From positions 372,001-436,000 of the forward strand of contig JBEVXD010000004.1 in the NCBI GenBank assembly GCA_040506275.1: a DNA stretch of 64,000 nt. The letters are read 5' to 3'. A program made the position numbers and the translations under genes. This stretch comes from Thiodiazotropha sp040506275. Its GTDB lineage: Bacteria > Pseudomonadota > Gammaproteobacteria > Chromatiales > Chromatiaceae. The notes below the pieces were generated by a model. It searched no databases and was not told where the DNA came from. It saw only the letters and a program-made list of their open reading frames with translations. Positions 1 through 8,553 of the stretch are shown piece by piece; position 1 is the stretch's first letter; each line of letters begins with the position of its first letter.

Positions 1-121
1 CTCTGTGCCGGGATATGGGTAGACCGTGATCCTTGGTAGTGAACAGCTCGTAGAGCTGATCAGCTGTGTAAATTCCCAATGATTCGCTAATTGAAATATA
101 CATCTTCTTAATACTGATCAT
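1..121 (-). CDS. possible 5' part of a hypothetical protein, cut by window edge
   Basis: A minus-strand reading frame opens with ATG at 121 and stays open for 40 codons to the window edge. An internal ATG at residue 7 follows an AAGAAG stretch and could be the true start. I recognise no family. The short length makes chance a real alternative, so this is only a candidate. Confidence 0.25.
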   Translation of the reverse strand, partial: MISIKKMYISISESLGIYTADQLYELFTTKDHGLPISRHR

Positions 122-758
122 TCCATTTATCCCACAACATCGTGGTCGACAATATAGCGCTCATAGAGTGGTTTTCTTAATCCCTATCCGCCTAATCCAT
201 GACTCAGATCAAAAGACACCGCAAATCATAACCATCCATCTCAGGCACTCCCGCCCAGATAATGCGTTATCGGTGCAAACCGTCCACACAACCCCAGTTG
301 CAACCAAAAAAATTGCACCATTTTACACATTAAAACGAATTCAGGCGCGATGGCATTCTCAAATTGAACTATATCTAAATAAATCGTAGTACGGTTTTAA
401 TGATACATGCCTAAAGGATAAAACCATGGGAATGACAACAGATTTAGTAAGAATGATCTCCGTAGACTGTCCCAGGTCATTTAAAACAGTTTCCATTATA
501 GCTATGTTTGACGGTTCTCCGATCAAACCATGAATCATCTGATGATGGCTAAAGTACACGGGGGGAGCATTGATCAACAGTGCTACTGTGCGATTTCCCA
601 TTTGCACTACATCAATCCCCGCCACATCACGCCTTATCGAGTTCCTGATCCAGAGTATGCTTTTGGAGAATTAAGGAATAAACCTAAAAATCGTCTCCAG
701 TTACTAATCAATAAAACCTGTGTAACCCTGACCGGATGCGATACTAATGGAGTGACAC
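122..758. other. non-coding stretch upstream of the acyltransferase
   Basis: About 640 bases with no convincing gene. Short frames occur on both strands (the longest on the minus strand, about 359-625) but lack a recognisable family and a good ribosome binding site. The right end holds the leader of the acyltransferase gene. I see no clear terminator, RNA gene or repeat here. Confidence 0.5.
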
Positions 759-1532
759 ATGGAGAGTCTGGCTACAAATTTTTCTAAATACTTCTTACCT
801 CGCTATGCAGCCTCACGGCACCAAAAGCGTTTTTGCTACAGCATCAGATACAAGGTATATGCAGAAGAGTTAGGGTGGGAACCACCTAACAACAACCGCC
901 TGGAGAGAGATCATTGCGACAACTACGCCCATCACTGCCTGCTTGAGCATAAACGCACTGGTGATGTTGCCGGATGCGTTCGACTCGTAGTACCACAACC
1001 AGACCAACGCGACGCTTACCTCCCTTATCAACTTCACTCTATACCCAAGATTGGAGATAGTTACCTTAGCCGGTCCTCATCTGCATCTGTGGGAGAGATT
1101 TCCCGATTGGCCGTACCGGACCACTTTCGGCGACGCTCAAATGAATCGGGCAGACCATTCGTACTCGACCAACACAACAGCAACACCATATTCAGCGAAG
1201 AAGAGAGACGCAACTTTCCAAACATCGCCATTGGCCTCTACCTTTCTGCTATCGCATTGGTTGAGCTCAGCAAGCTTGAATTGGTTCTGGTCGTTATGGA
1301 ACCCAAATTACAGCGACACTTGAAGCGCTTTGGACTACATTTTCATAAGATCAGTGAGCATTTTGAACTTAGAGGACAGAGAGCCCTGTTCGAACTGCCG
1401 CAAGAGCAGTTAACCCAACATATGTCTGATCAAATACTGGAACTTTATGAGTTGATCAGAGATACCCTGGCGCAACAGCCCTGGCAGACACCGCAAAATT
1501 CAGTGCGGGTACAATCCAATGACAGGCTTTGA
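759..1532 (+). CDS. PEP-CTERM/exosortase system-associated acyltransferase
   Basis: GNAT-fold protein of 257 residues related to autoinducer synthases, of the family found with exosortase/PEP-CTERM surface-protein systems. The N-terminal part has the family pattern RYKVYAEELGWE (about 30-41), a strand AGCVRLVV (71-78) and the hallmark EISRLAV (113-119), followed by a hydrophobic helix near 155-170. The start is supported by a GGAG element six bases upstream. Its 3' end overlaps the next gene by 14 bases, so the two are probably translationally coupled. The acyl donor and acceptor are unknown for this family, and no exosortase or PEP-CTERM target is visible in this window. Confidence 0.85.
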   Translation: MESLATNFSKYFLPRYAASRHQKRFCYSIRYKVYAEELGWEPPNNNRLERDHCDNYAHHCLLEHKRTGDVAGCVRLVVPQPDQRDAYLPYQLHSIPKIGDSYLSRSSSASVGEISRLAVPDHFRRRSNESGRPFVLDQHNSNTIFSEEERRNFPNIAIGLYLSAIALVELSKLELVLVVMEPKLQRHLKRFGLHFHKISEHFELRGQRALFELPQEQLTQHMSDQILELYELIRDTLAQQPWQTPQNSVRVQSNDRL

Positions 1533-2394
1533 CTATAAGAATGCCTTTTCAAGAAATATCGGCTGGGTAACTGAAGAGGAACAACAACGCTTACGTCAAG
1601 CACGGGTCGCAATCGCGGGCCTGGGGGGTGTTGGTGGCAGTCACCTTTTGACCCTGACCCGTCTTGGAGTTGGCCAATTTAATCTCGCAGATTTTGACAG
1701 CTATGCCGTTGAGAACTTTAATCGCCAGGCCGGCGCCAATCTGAACACAGTTGGCCAACCCAAACTCGACTGCATGAGCCAGGCAGCGTTATCCATCAAT
1801 CCAGAGCTTAATATCAAATCATTTCCAGATGGGGTCATTCCGAATCAGGCGATGTCGTTTCTTGAAGGCTGCGATCTCTATCTGGATGGTCTCGATTTCT
1901 TTGCCATGGATGCGAGACGATCTGTATTTTCCGCCTGTCATGAGTTAGGCATAGCTGCCGTCACAGCAGCCCCTTTAGGCATGGGATCGGCGCTGCTCTG
2001 CTTCCTTCCCGGAAAGATGACATTCGAGTCCTATTTTCAACTCGAAGGGGTGGAAGAGTATCAGCAATACCTTAGATTTTTAGTAGGACTGGCACCGGCA
2101 AGGCTACATCAAGCCTATTTGGTTGAGCCGGATCGGATCGATTTAATCGCAAAACGCGGCCCATCCACGGCCATGGGATGTGAATTGTGTGCCGGTATTG
2201 CTGCCAGTCAAGTACTCAAGCTGCTGTTAAACAGGGGCAGTGTTCCGGCGGCACCCGTGGGCCTGCAATTCGATGCTTACCAAAATCGTTTGCGACAAAC
2301 CTGGCGCCCTGGAGGAAATCGTCACCCACTCCAAAGGCTGGCCATTTGGCTTGGTTCACGCCAACTGAAACAGACTGCAGTGGCATCCGATTAA
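1519..2394 (+). CDS. ThiF/MoeB/HesA-family adenylyltransferase (E1-like)
   Basis: E1-like enzyme of 291 residues, expected to adenylate a carboxylate using ATP. Visible motifs are the nucleotide loop GLGGVGGS (34-41), the DFDSYAVENFNRQ block (58-70) with the Arg used in ATP contact, Lys82, and DGLDFFAMDAR (123-133), matching the family DxxDN-R region. The usual paired CxxC zinc ligands are not both visible; a GCELCAG segment lies near 225. It starts inside the end of the acyltransferase gene, so the partner is probably that enzyme rather than thiamine or molybdopterin synthesis. No ubiquitin-like or sulfur carrier gene is adjacent. The substrate is unknown. Confidence 0.85.
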   Translation: MTGFDYKNAFSRNIGWVTEEEQQRLRQARVAIAGLGGVGGSHLLTLTRLGVGQFNLADFDSYAVENFNRQAGANLNTVGQPKLDCMSQAALSINPELNIKSFPDGVIPNQAMSFLEGCDLYLDGLDFFAMDARRSVFSACHELGIAAVTAAPLGMGSALLCFLPGKMTFESYFQLEGVEEYQQYLRFLVGLAPARLHQAYLVEPDRIDLIAKRGPSTAMGCELCAGIAASQVLKLLLNRGSVPAAPVGLQFDAYQNRLRQTWRPGGNRHPLQRLAIWLGSRQLKQTAVASD

Positions 2395-2460
2395 TTTTTA
2401 AACTATTTTCCAATCATTGAATAAAATTCGTTATATAGAACCCGCTCTATTGGAGGATTC

Positions 2461-3171
2461 ATGTGGCATAAATGGTTAAGAGAGACAATTTATCTGCTTT
2501 TCGTTGGCCTGCTCAGCACCACTCAATCGATAGTCGCGGAAGAGGCTACGGTTCACTACGATCAGGTCAGGCTTAGCACCTATGCGACGATGGAAGTGGA
2601 GAATGATATCCAGATTGCAGTGATGTATGCTCAAAAAGAGGGTTCCAACCTCGACCAGTTGGCCGATCAAGTCAATCAACTCATATCAAAGGCTGTGCAA
2701 CAGGTAAAACAGCAAAAGAACATTAAAGTCACGACCCATAGATACCAAACCTCACCCCGCTATCATCAACAACAGCTCACTGGCTGGCGTGTACGACAGT
2801 CGATTCGCCTGGAGAGCCAAGAGAGTCAGGCGATGAGTAGTCTGCTGGGAAGCTTACAATCCCAGCTCGCCCTGGAGTCCCTTAGCTACAAGATATCTAC
2901 AAAGCGCCGGGAAGCGGCAGAAGAGAGACTCACCAACCAGGCGATTACAGCGTTTCGGAAACGGGCTGAACAGATCACTCAGCAAATGGAACGCCGCCAC
3001 TACCGGCTGGTAGAGATGAACCTCCAGACAATCGACCAATCACCACAACCCTACCGCATGCGCGCCAGTATGATGGCCCTGGAAAGCGCGGCTACTGCAC
3101 CAACAATAGAAGGCGGCAGTCAAACCCTGAGAGTAGAAATCAGCGGTCGGATTGAACTTCAGCTGGATTAG
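2461..3171 (+). CDS. SIMPL (DUF541) domain periplasmic protein
   Basis: 236-residue exported protein with an N-terminal signal segment (about 1-26, ending near VAEEA) and a SIMPL/DUF541 domain over most of the rest. The family pattern is a beta-rich repeat with a long charged helix, seen around 60-85, and a C-terminal EISGRIELQLD strand. Members are periplasmic or outer-membrane associated; their molecular role is poorly known, though some affect oxidative stress or signalling. A clear TTGGAGG ribosome site precedes the ATG. It follows the ThiF-like gene by 66 bases on the same strand and could share its transcript. Confidence 0.8.
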   Translation: MWHKWLRETIYLLFVGLLSTTQSIVAEEATVHYDQVRLSTYATMEVENDIQIAVMYAQKEGSNLDQLADQVNQLISKAVQQVKQQKNIKVTTHRYQTSPRYHQQQLTGWRVRQSIRLESQESQAMSSLLGSLQSQLALESLSYKISTKRREAAEERLTNQAITAFRKRAEQITQQMERRHYRLVEMNLQTIDQSPQPYRMRASMMALESAATAPTIEGGSQTLRVEISGRIELQLD

Positions 3172-3394
3172 TTGATTCTCAAACATAGCTGCCACGGGAA
3201 GGTGGATAGGGCAGCAAACAAGAAGGGTATTCCCAGAACCAAATAATCCAATAAATAAAGTAAGAAATTCGCCGATATACTCCATTGTAAGCCTATTAAA
3301 GATATATCTTGCACCTAATCGCCTGAATTAACGCCAGGCAGACAAAGTGTTACACCAGCTCAGCTCCATATAACCTAAGAGCAATTGCAAGCCT

Positions 3395-5782
3395 ATGGGT
3401 ATTAAATTCAAGGCAAGGATGCTATCGCTAACACTACTATTGTCACTAATCAGCCAGATGACAGCTGGTGAATCTGAGTCCGTTCCCAACACTTATACCA
3501 TTGGCGTATTGGCGAAGCGGGGAGAACAAATAGCGATTAAGCGCTGGGCTGCTACTGCTGATTACCTCACAAAACAGATTCCAGAGGCCCAGTTTCGCAT
3601 TGCTCCCTTGCAATTCAAACAGGTCGAATCGGCTATTCGTGAAAAGAGAATTGATTTCTTACTTGCCAATTCAGGTATCTATATTGAAGTAGAACACAAT
3701 TATGGTGCGTTTCGGATCGCCACACTGATCAATAAGGGTGGAGGGCATACGGTAAACCGCTTTGGCGCGGTTATCTTTACACGTAGAGATAACCACTCAT
3801 TACGCACTCTATCTGACCTTAAAAATTTAACTTTTGCAGCCGTCAGTCAAAATTCATTGGGTGGATTCCTGATGGCCCGGCGGGAATTAATTGAACAAGG
3901 CATTGACACTGAAGAGGATTTTTCGCTCCGCTTCTTAGGGACCCATGATGCAGTTGTCGAAGCAGTACTCACCGGCCAGGTAGATGCTGGCACAGTACGC
4001 ACAGATACTCTGGAGAGAATGTCAGCCAGTGGATTGATATCGTTAGATAGGATCAAGGTACTCAATAAAAAGAGTATCGAAGAATTTCCCTATCGATTGA
4101 GCAGCCGTCTCTATCCTGAATGGCCTATGGCAGCACTGCCCCACACATTAAAGTCACTCAATGAAAAGATCTCTATTGCGCTACTGAACTTGTCTCCGGA
4201 CCACCCGGCAATACTCTCCAGTGGCATTTATGGCTGGACTGTACCAGCAAACTACAAACCTGTTCACGAACTCTACGATGCCTTGAATATCCCCCCCCAT
4301 CATCGCCCCCCCCCAACGCTGATAGAGTGGAGCCATTATCACCCTATTACTGTCATAGCTACATTGGCATCTTTACTACTGATTGTGGCCTCACTGATTT
4401 TACTCACGCGATATAATCGACGCCTGCAAAGGACAAAGAACCATCTCTCCCTAACCATTGAACAACTACAAGCCACCAAATCTCAACTTAAGGATAACCT
4501 CTCACAGCTAAAACAGAGTGAAAACAAATTCTCTCAGCTGGCAGAATCCGCTCTTGATGCCATCATCATGCTAAACCCTGACGGTAAGATTGAACTCTGG
4601 AATCCCGCAGCGTCAACTATTTTCGGCTATACCCAGGAGGAGGCAAAGCAACTGCACATATCCCAATTGCTCTCAGACGATCTCAAGCAGAACCCAGATG
4701 GAGAGCAACATGCAAACCAGATTATGCGTTATATCGGTAACAGCGAAAGCCCTCCTCCCAGCAGCTTGTTGGAGCTTCAAGCAATACGAAAGTCGGGAGA
4801 AATTTTTCCCATCGAAGCGTCGATTTCATCAGTTTTTCTTCAAAAAGGTTGGTTCGTCATTTGCTTGATCCGCGATATTACGCAAAGAAAAGTTATCGAA
4901 GCCGAGCGTGAACAGATGACCTTACAGCTCACCCAAAATCATAAAATGACCGCGTTGGCTCAATTGGCTGATGGTATAGCCCACGAGATCAACACACCGA
5001 TTCAAGCGATCAACAATAATCTCGCGTTTCTTCAAGATGCCTATCAGGACAGCAGAGAACTTGTCTCCACCTTTCTCGAATTTGCATCAACCATTGATGC
5101 GCCATCGCAACACTCAGACAAATACGCTATCTGCGAGGAAAAATACGAGGATACCGATCTGGGTTTTCTTGATGAAGAAGTTGCCGCCACCGTAGAACAG
5201 TCCCGGCAGAGCACCGAGCAAGTTTCCAGAATCATCCGCTCGATGCGCATATTCACCACCTCTGACTGCAGTACATATGAGAAAATAGACCTGAATAAAC
5301 TAATCGATGATGTTCTGAGAATCAGTCGTTACCAGTGGGAACCAATCGCAGAGCTGGAGACAGATCTTGATGACAACCTGCCATTGGTGACCTGCGCTCC
5401 CAGCGAACTGCATCAGGCCATGATCAATGTGGTGATGAATGCAGTGCAAGCAGTAGAAGATAGTCCGAAGGATATCAGTGGAAAAATCACAATAGCCAGC
5501 CAGCGAACAGGCAATCAAGTCCTTATAGAAATCAGTGACAACGGAAACGGCATTCCCGAAGCAGCTCAGGAACACATATTCAACCCCTTTTTCACCACTC
5601 GTGAAGTTGGTAAAGGTACAGGTCAAGGATTAACACTTTGCCATGATATAGTGGTTCGAAAACACTCCGGTACACTTGAGTTCACTACTAAAGCAGGGGA
5701 AGGCACCACCTTCTATATCAAGTTACCGATAGACTCTGCCACTAAAAAGCCTGAGATAGAAAAGGTTGAGGATAACAGCTGA
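3395..5782 (+). CDS. sensor histidine kinase with PhnD-type periplasmic domain and PAS domain
   Basis: 795-residue membrane sensor kinase. Order: signal/TM segment (about 8-25), PhnD/TtrS-like phosphonate-binding-type domain (about 33-290), TM helix (about 320-343), coiled coil (345-380), PAS domain (about 380-500), then HisKA with His530 in the motif GIAHEINTP, and HATPase with N box, DNGNGIP and a FFTTREVGKGTGQGL lid. All kinase motifs look intact. No response regulator is adjacent, so its partner must be elsewhere. An internal ATG at 3419 has a better-placed AAGG element and may be the true start. Two poly-C tracts lie just before the TM helix. The ligand is unknown; TtrS relatives sense sulfur oxyanions. 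Confidence 0.9.
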   Translation: MGIKFKARMLSLTLLLSLISQMTAGESESVPNTYTIGVLAKRGEQIAIKRWAATADYLTKQIPEAQFRIAPLQFKQVESAIREKRIDFLLANSGIYIEVEHNYGAFRIATLINKGGGHTVNRFGAVIFTRRDNHSLRTLSDLKNLTFAAVSQNSLGGFLMARRELIEQGIDTEEDFSLRFLGTHDAVVEAVLTGQVDAGTVRTDTLERMSASGLISLDRIKVLNKKSIEEFPYRLSSRLYPEWPMAALPHTLKSLNEKISIALLNLSPDHPAILSSGIYGWTVPANYKPVHELYDALNIPPHHRPPPTLIEWSHYHPITVIATLASLLLIVASLILLTRYNRRLQRTKNHLSLTIEQLQATKSQLKDNLSQLKQSENKFSQLAESALDAIIMLNPDGKIELWNPAASTIFGYTQEEAKQLHISQLLSDDLKQNPDGEQHANQIMRYIGNSESPPPSSLLELQAIRKSGEIFPIEASISSVFLQKGWFVICLIRDITQRKVIEAEREQMTLQLTQNHKMTALAQLADGIAHEINTPIQAINNNLAFLQDAYQDSRELVSTFLEFASTIDAPSQHSDKYAICEEKYEDTDLGFLDEEVAATVEQSRQSTEQVSRIIRSMRIFTTSDCSTYEKIDLNKLIDDVLRISRYQWEPIAELETDLDDNLPLVTCAPSELHQAMINVVMNAVQAVEDSPKDISGKITIASQRTGNQVLIEISDNGNGIPEAAQEHIFNPFFTTREVGKGTGQGLTLCHDIVVRKHSGTLEFTTKAGEGTTFYIKLPIDSATKKPEIEKVEDNS
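4291..4314 (+). repeat. paired poly-C tracts (C8 and C9) inside the sensor kinase
   Basis: Eight Cs (4291-4298) and nine Cs (4306-4314) are separated by seven bases within codons for about residues 299-307 of the kinase, just ahead of the second TM helix. Tracts this long are prone to strand slippage, so they could switch the gene on and off. The gene is in frame as given. Confidence 0.9.
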
Positions 5783-6173
5783 TGCCCGGTACGCCCAAAG
5801 GGAAACACACTGAAATCCATATCCCTATATTGGTTACCATTGGAAATACCCATAAAAATCGCCCCTGAAACCGGTGGATGCGCTTCACTTACCCATCCTA
5901 CAGGCATGCTATCTGGGTCGATCGTCTTCAGCATATCCTTAATTCCGCACTAAGCAATTCCATACCCGCACCAGATGACCGAGATAAATCGCTAATCATT
6001 TCCATGTATCGGACTTTTAACGACGACTTCTGGAGGGATAATGGACGCACAGAACTGATATTGACGAAGTCAGTCTGTCTGGAAATATGACAGTTTTACT
6101 TCAAAAAAAGCCACTCCCGCCGATACCAGTTCTACAGCATCTTTTTTTCCAGCAGTTCTCAGCGGAGTTTGCC
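5783..6173. other. intergenic region between kinase and chemoreceptor
   Basis: About 390 bases without a supported gene. Around 5868-5908 there is a degenerate palindromic arm (GGTGGATGCGCTTCACTTACC) like the short dispersed repeats elsewhere in the window. A short open frame (5878-6090) has no recognisable product. The right end holds the leader of the chemoreceptor gene. Confidence 0.5.
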
Positions 6174-7298
6174 ATGTTTGGCCTAAACAGCAAAAAAACA
6201 ATCACACAGCAGACGCAACAAATATCAAAACAAAGTGATCAGATTCAGGCTCTTGAGCAACAGGTAGCCCGCCTTACGGAAGAGAACGAAGCATTAAGAA
6301 ACGAATCAGACAACCTAAAAACCGACCAACAGTTGCAACAGCAATTGTTTAGTAATTTCGTCAGTTTTGGAGAGTCTTTCACTCAACTTCAGCACTCCTT
6401 GAGCCATACGGCTAACTCCATGAAAGAGGAGAAGCAGAACGCAATCAAAGGCTCTGAAATATCCTCTCAGGCTATCTCTGGGGTGGAAGTTATGAGCAGT
6501 GAGATTGAAAATGTCACCGCAATTTCCAAGGAGAGCTCCGACAGTGTAGTCAAGTTGAGCACTATTGCAGATAGTATCAGCAACTTTGTCAGCATCATCC
6601 AGGGGATTTCTGAACAGACCAACCTATTGGCGCTGAATGCCGCCATAGAGGCAGCCAGAGCCGGTGAAATGGGACGCGGTTTTGCGGTTGTTGCCGATGA
6701 AGTGCGTAATCTTGCAGGCAGAACCCGTGAAGCGACATCTGAAATCGCCACCCTGGTGGATACTATAACCCAGGAGACAAAGAAATCTGTTGAGACCATG
6801 TCATCAGTCATGGATGTAACCGATAACTTCCAGGTTCAGGTCTCCCAATCCATTGAAAAAATAAAGCAGCAGTTCGACCTCTCAAAGGTGATGGAGAGTA
6901 CAATCGCCTCCACTTCACTGCGTGCTTTTATAGAATTGGCCAAACTGGACCACTTAATCTTTAAGTTCGGTATCTATAAATCCTTCATGGGACTCGCAGA
7001 CCTGGATCCAGACAAATTGCCGGATCACAAAAATTGCCGGTTGGGTAATTGGTACTACCAAGGGGAAGGCCTCGCCTGTTTCTCTCAACTGCCTGGATAT
7101 CGCGAGATAGAAGCGCCGCATAATGATGTGCATAAAAACGGTAAACTTGCCTTGAAATATGCTAACAATGGAGATCGCAAATCAGGAATAGATGCTATTT
7201 CCCAGATGGAAAATGCAAGTATGCTCGTGCTTTCAAGTCTTGAAGAGCTGGCCAGGTCTGGAGAACAAAACTCAAATATTCTCTGTGCTGGGGATTAA
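6174..7298 (+). CDS. cytoplasmic methyl-accepting chemotaxis protein with CZB zinc-binding domain
   Basis: 374-residue soluble chemoreceptor without TM helices. An N-terminal coiled coil (about 15-50) leads into the MCP signalling hairpin, whose tip EQTNLLALNAAIEAARAG lies near 150-167. The C-terminal third is a chemoreceptor zinc-binding (CZB) domain: LDHLIFKFGIYKS, HKNCRLGNWYYQGEG and later His residues supply the His3Cys zinc site. CZB receptors respond to zinc or to oxidants such as hypochlorous acid. I chose ATG 6174 because GCGGAG sits six bases upstream; an upstream in-frame ATG at 6087 would add an unusual proline-rich leader. No CheW or CheA gene is adjacent. Confidence 0.9.
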   Translation: MFGLNSKKTITQQTQQISKQSDQIQALEQQVARLTEENEALRNESDNLKTDQQLQQQLFSNFVSFGESFTQLQHSLSHTANSMKEEKQNAIKGSEISSQAISGVEVMSSEIENVTAISKESSDSVVKLSTIADSISNFVSIIQGISEQTNLLALNAAIEAARAGEMGRGFAVVADEVRNLAGRTREATSEIATLVDTITQETKKSVETMSSVMDVTDNFQVQVSQSIEKIKQQFDLSKVMESTIASTSLRAFIELAKLDHLIFKFGIYKSFMGLADLDPDKLPDHKNCRLGNWYYQGEGLACFSQLPGYREIEAPHNDVHKNGKLALKYANNGDRKSGIDAISQMENASMLVLSSLEELARSGEQNSNILCAGD

Positions 7299-7321
7299 CT
7301 CAAATACTTTCACGGTTACTA

Positions 7322-7356
7322 AAAAATAGTTACGGCAATCCATCCGGGTTGCCGTA
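7322..7356 (-). terminator. rho-independent terminator of the suf operon
   Basis: Read on the minus strand, an 8-bp stem TACGGCAA/TTGCCGTA (7331-7338 with 7349-7356) is followed by ACTATTTTTT. It lies directly after the sufE stop codon. Confidence 0.75.
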
Positions 7357-7803
7357 TTAAGGTTTATTGGCACTCGAGGCGACCGCAGCTCGCTCAACCA
7401 TCTTATCGACAATGGCATAGATACCCACGTGCCGATTGGGGCTGAGATGCTCTTCCAGGCGTAGACGCTTGAACAAACCATCCACATCCATCTCTTGAAT
7501 CTTCTCAAGAGAGAGATTCGAGAGCAGATCAATCAACAGAGCCAAGACACCTTTGATTATTGCTGTATCACAATCACCTGTAAATTGTATAAGCTGAGGA
7601 TCAAGCAGATCCCTCCGAGCCTCCACATGTACCGTACTCATGCAGGGTTTGACCCAACTCTGCTCCGTTTTCAGCTCATCACTCATTGGCGGGAGCTGTT
7701 CGCCCAACTCTATCAGATACTGATATCGAGCCTCCCAGTCATCTAGAAATTCAAAGGTTTCAACAATGCGGTCAATGCTCTCAACCGTTGATAGCGTAGT
7801 CAT
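7357..7803 (-). CDS. sufE: SufE-family cysteine desulfuration protein
   Basis: 148-residue SufE. Members accept persulfide sulfur from the SufS cysteine desulfurase and pass it to the SufBCD scaffold in the cytoplasm. The active Cys lies in the loop WVKPCMSTVHV, replacing the common GCxSxVW pattern, followed by the usual GDCDTAIIKGVLALL helix and a C-terminal RHVGIYAIVDKM segment. Last gene of the suf operon, 30 bases after sufA. ATG 7803 is chosen over an in-frame TTG at 7818; neither has a well-placed ribosome site. No SufS gene is present in this cluster. Confidence 0.88.
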   Translation of the reverse strand: MTTLSTVESIDRIVETFEFLDDWEARYQYLIELGEQLPPMSDELKTEQSWVKPCMSTVHVEARRDLLDPQLIQFTGDCDTAIIKGVLALLIDLLSNLSLEKIQEMDVDGLFKRLRLEEHLSPNRHVGIYAIVDKMVERAAVASSANKP

Positions 7804-7833
7804 AGTCAGACAGTCCAAGCCAATAAATAATCC

Positions 7834-8160
7834 TCATACGCTGAAAGACTCACCACAGCCACAACTCTCCTTAACATTCGGGTTAATAAACTCGAATCCT
7901 TCATTGAGTGCGTTCTCCTTTACATAGTCAATTGTCATGCCATCCAACATAGCAAGACTGCTACTATCAACCACAACCTTTACACCATGACTTTCGAAAA
8001 CATTGTCGTCGTCATCTATATGCTCAGCATAATCGACAACATAGGCAAAACCGGTACAACCACTCTTTTTTGTCCCTAATCGCAGGCCTATGCCCGAGGC
8101 ATGACTCAACAACATTTTTTCTACATGCCTGGCAGCATTATCAGTCAATTCAATGGACAT
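7834..8160 (-). CDS. sufA: SufA/IscA-type iron-sulfur carrier
   Basis: 108-residue HesB/IscA-fold A-type carrier that holds and delivers Fe-S clusters. The three conserved cysteines are visible: SGCTGFAY in the middle and the C-terminal CGCGESF. Length is normal. The ATG follows an AGGTG element. It lies between sufT and sufE in the minus-strand suf operon. ErpA and IscA are close relatives; the operon context favours SufA. Confidence 0.9.
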   Translation of the reverse strand: MSIELTDNAARHVEKMLLSHASGIGLRLGTKKSGCTGFAYVVDYAEHIDDDDNVFESHGVKVVVDSSSLAMLDGMTIDYVKENALNEGFEFINPNVKESCGCGESFSV

Positions 8161-8201
8161 CTTTACACCTCATTATCTCTAGACATGCTTCGGAGGCACT
8201 G

Positions 8202-8540
8202 CTACATCAAACCTAACTGCAGCAAAGCCTCTTCACTCATTCGTTCCTTGCTCCAGGGCGGTTGCCATACCAGACGAATAGTGGCATCTCGCACACCAGG
8301 TACAGCATCGACAACCCGGCCTACCTCTTTGGGCAAAGTACCCGCCACTGGACAGGCAGGCGCAGTAAGTGTCATCTCCACCTCAACACTACCCTGATCA
8401 TCTATATCCAACCGATAAATCAAACCCAGGTCATAAATATTGATTGGAATCTCTGGATCATAGACAGTTCGCAAAGCATCTATCAGGTCATCCCTGCTAG
8501 GAACTTCAACTTCGGTTTGATTGGAGCGAAAAAAGTTCAA
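8202..8540 (-). CDS. sufT: SufT-like Fe-S assembly protein (MIP18/DUF59 domain)
   Basis: 112-residue DUF59/MIP18-family protein, a helper in Fe-S protein maturation. The signature YDPEIPINIYDLGLIY and TAPACPVAGTLP, containing the conserved Cys, are present. It begins 13 bases after sufD. No ATG is available in frame; the likely start is TTG with an AGAGGA element about seven bases upstream. It occupies the place where sufS is commonly found, directly after sufD. Confidence 0.85.
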   Translation of the reverse strand: MNFFRSNQTEVEVPSRDDLIDALRTVYDPEIPINIYDLGLIYRLDIDDQGSVEVEMTLTAPACPVAGTLPKEVGRVVDAVPGVRDATIRLVWQPPWSKERMSEEALLQLGLM

Positions 8541-8553
8541 CCCGGTATCCTCT

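Noticed and set aside
359..625. Minus-strand open frame with the stretch STEIILTKSVV, resembling ELILTKSV encoded near 6060-6080
   Set aside because: The similarity is eight or nine residues only, the DNA differs, and neither frame has a family match or good start. Chance is the simpler reading.
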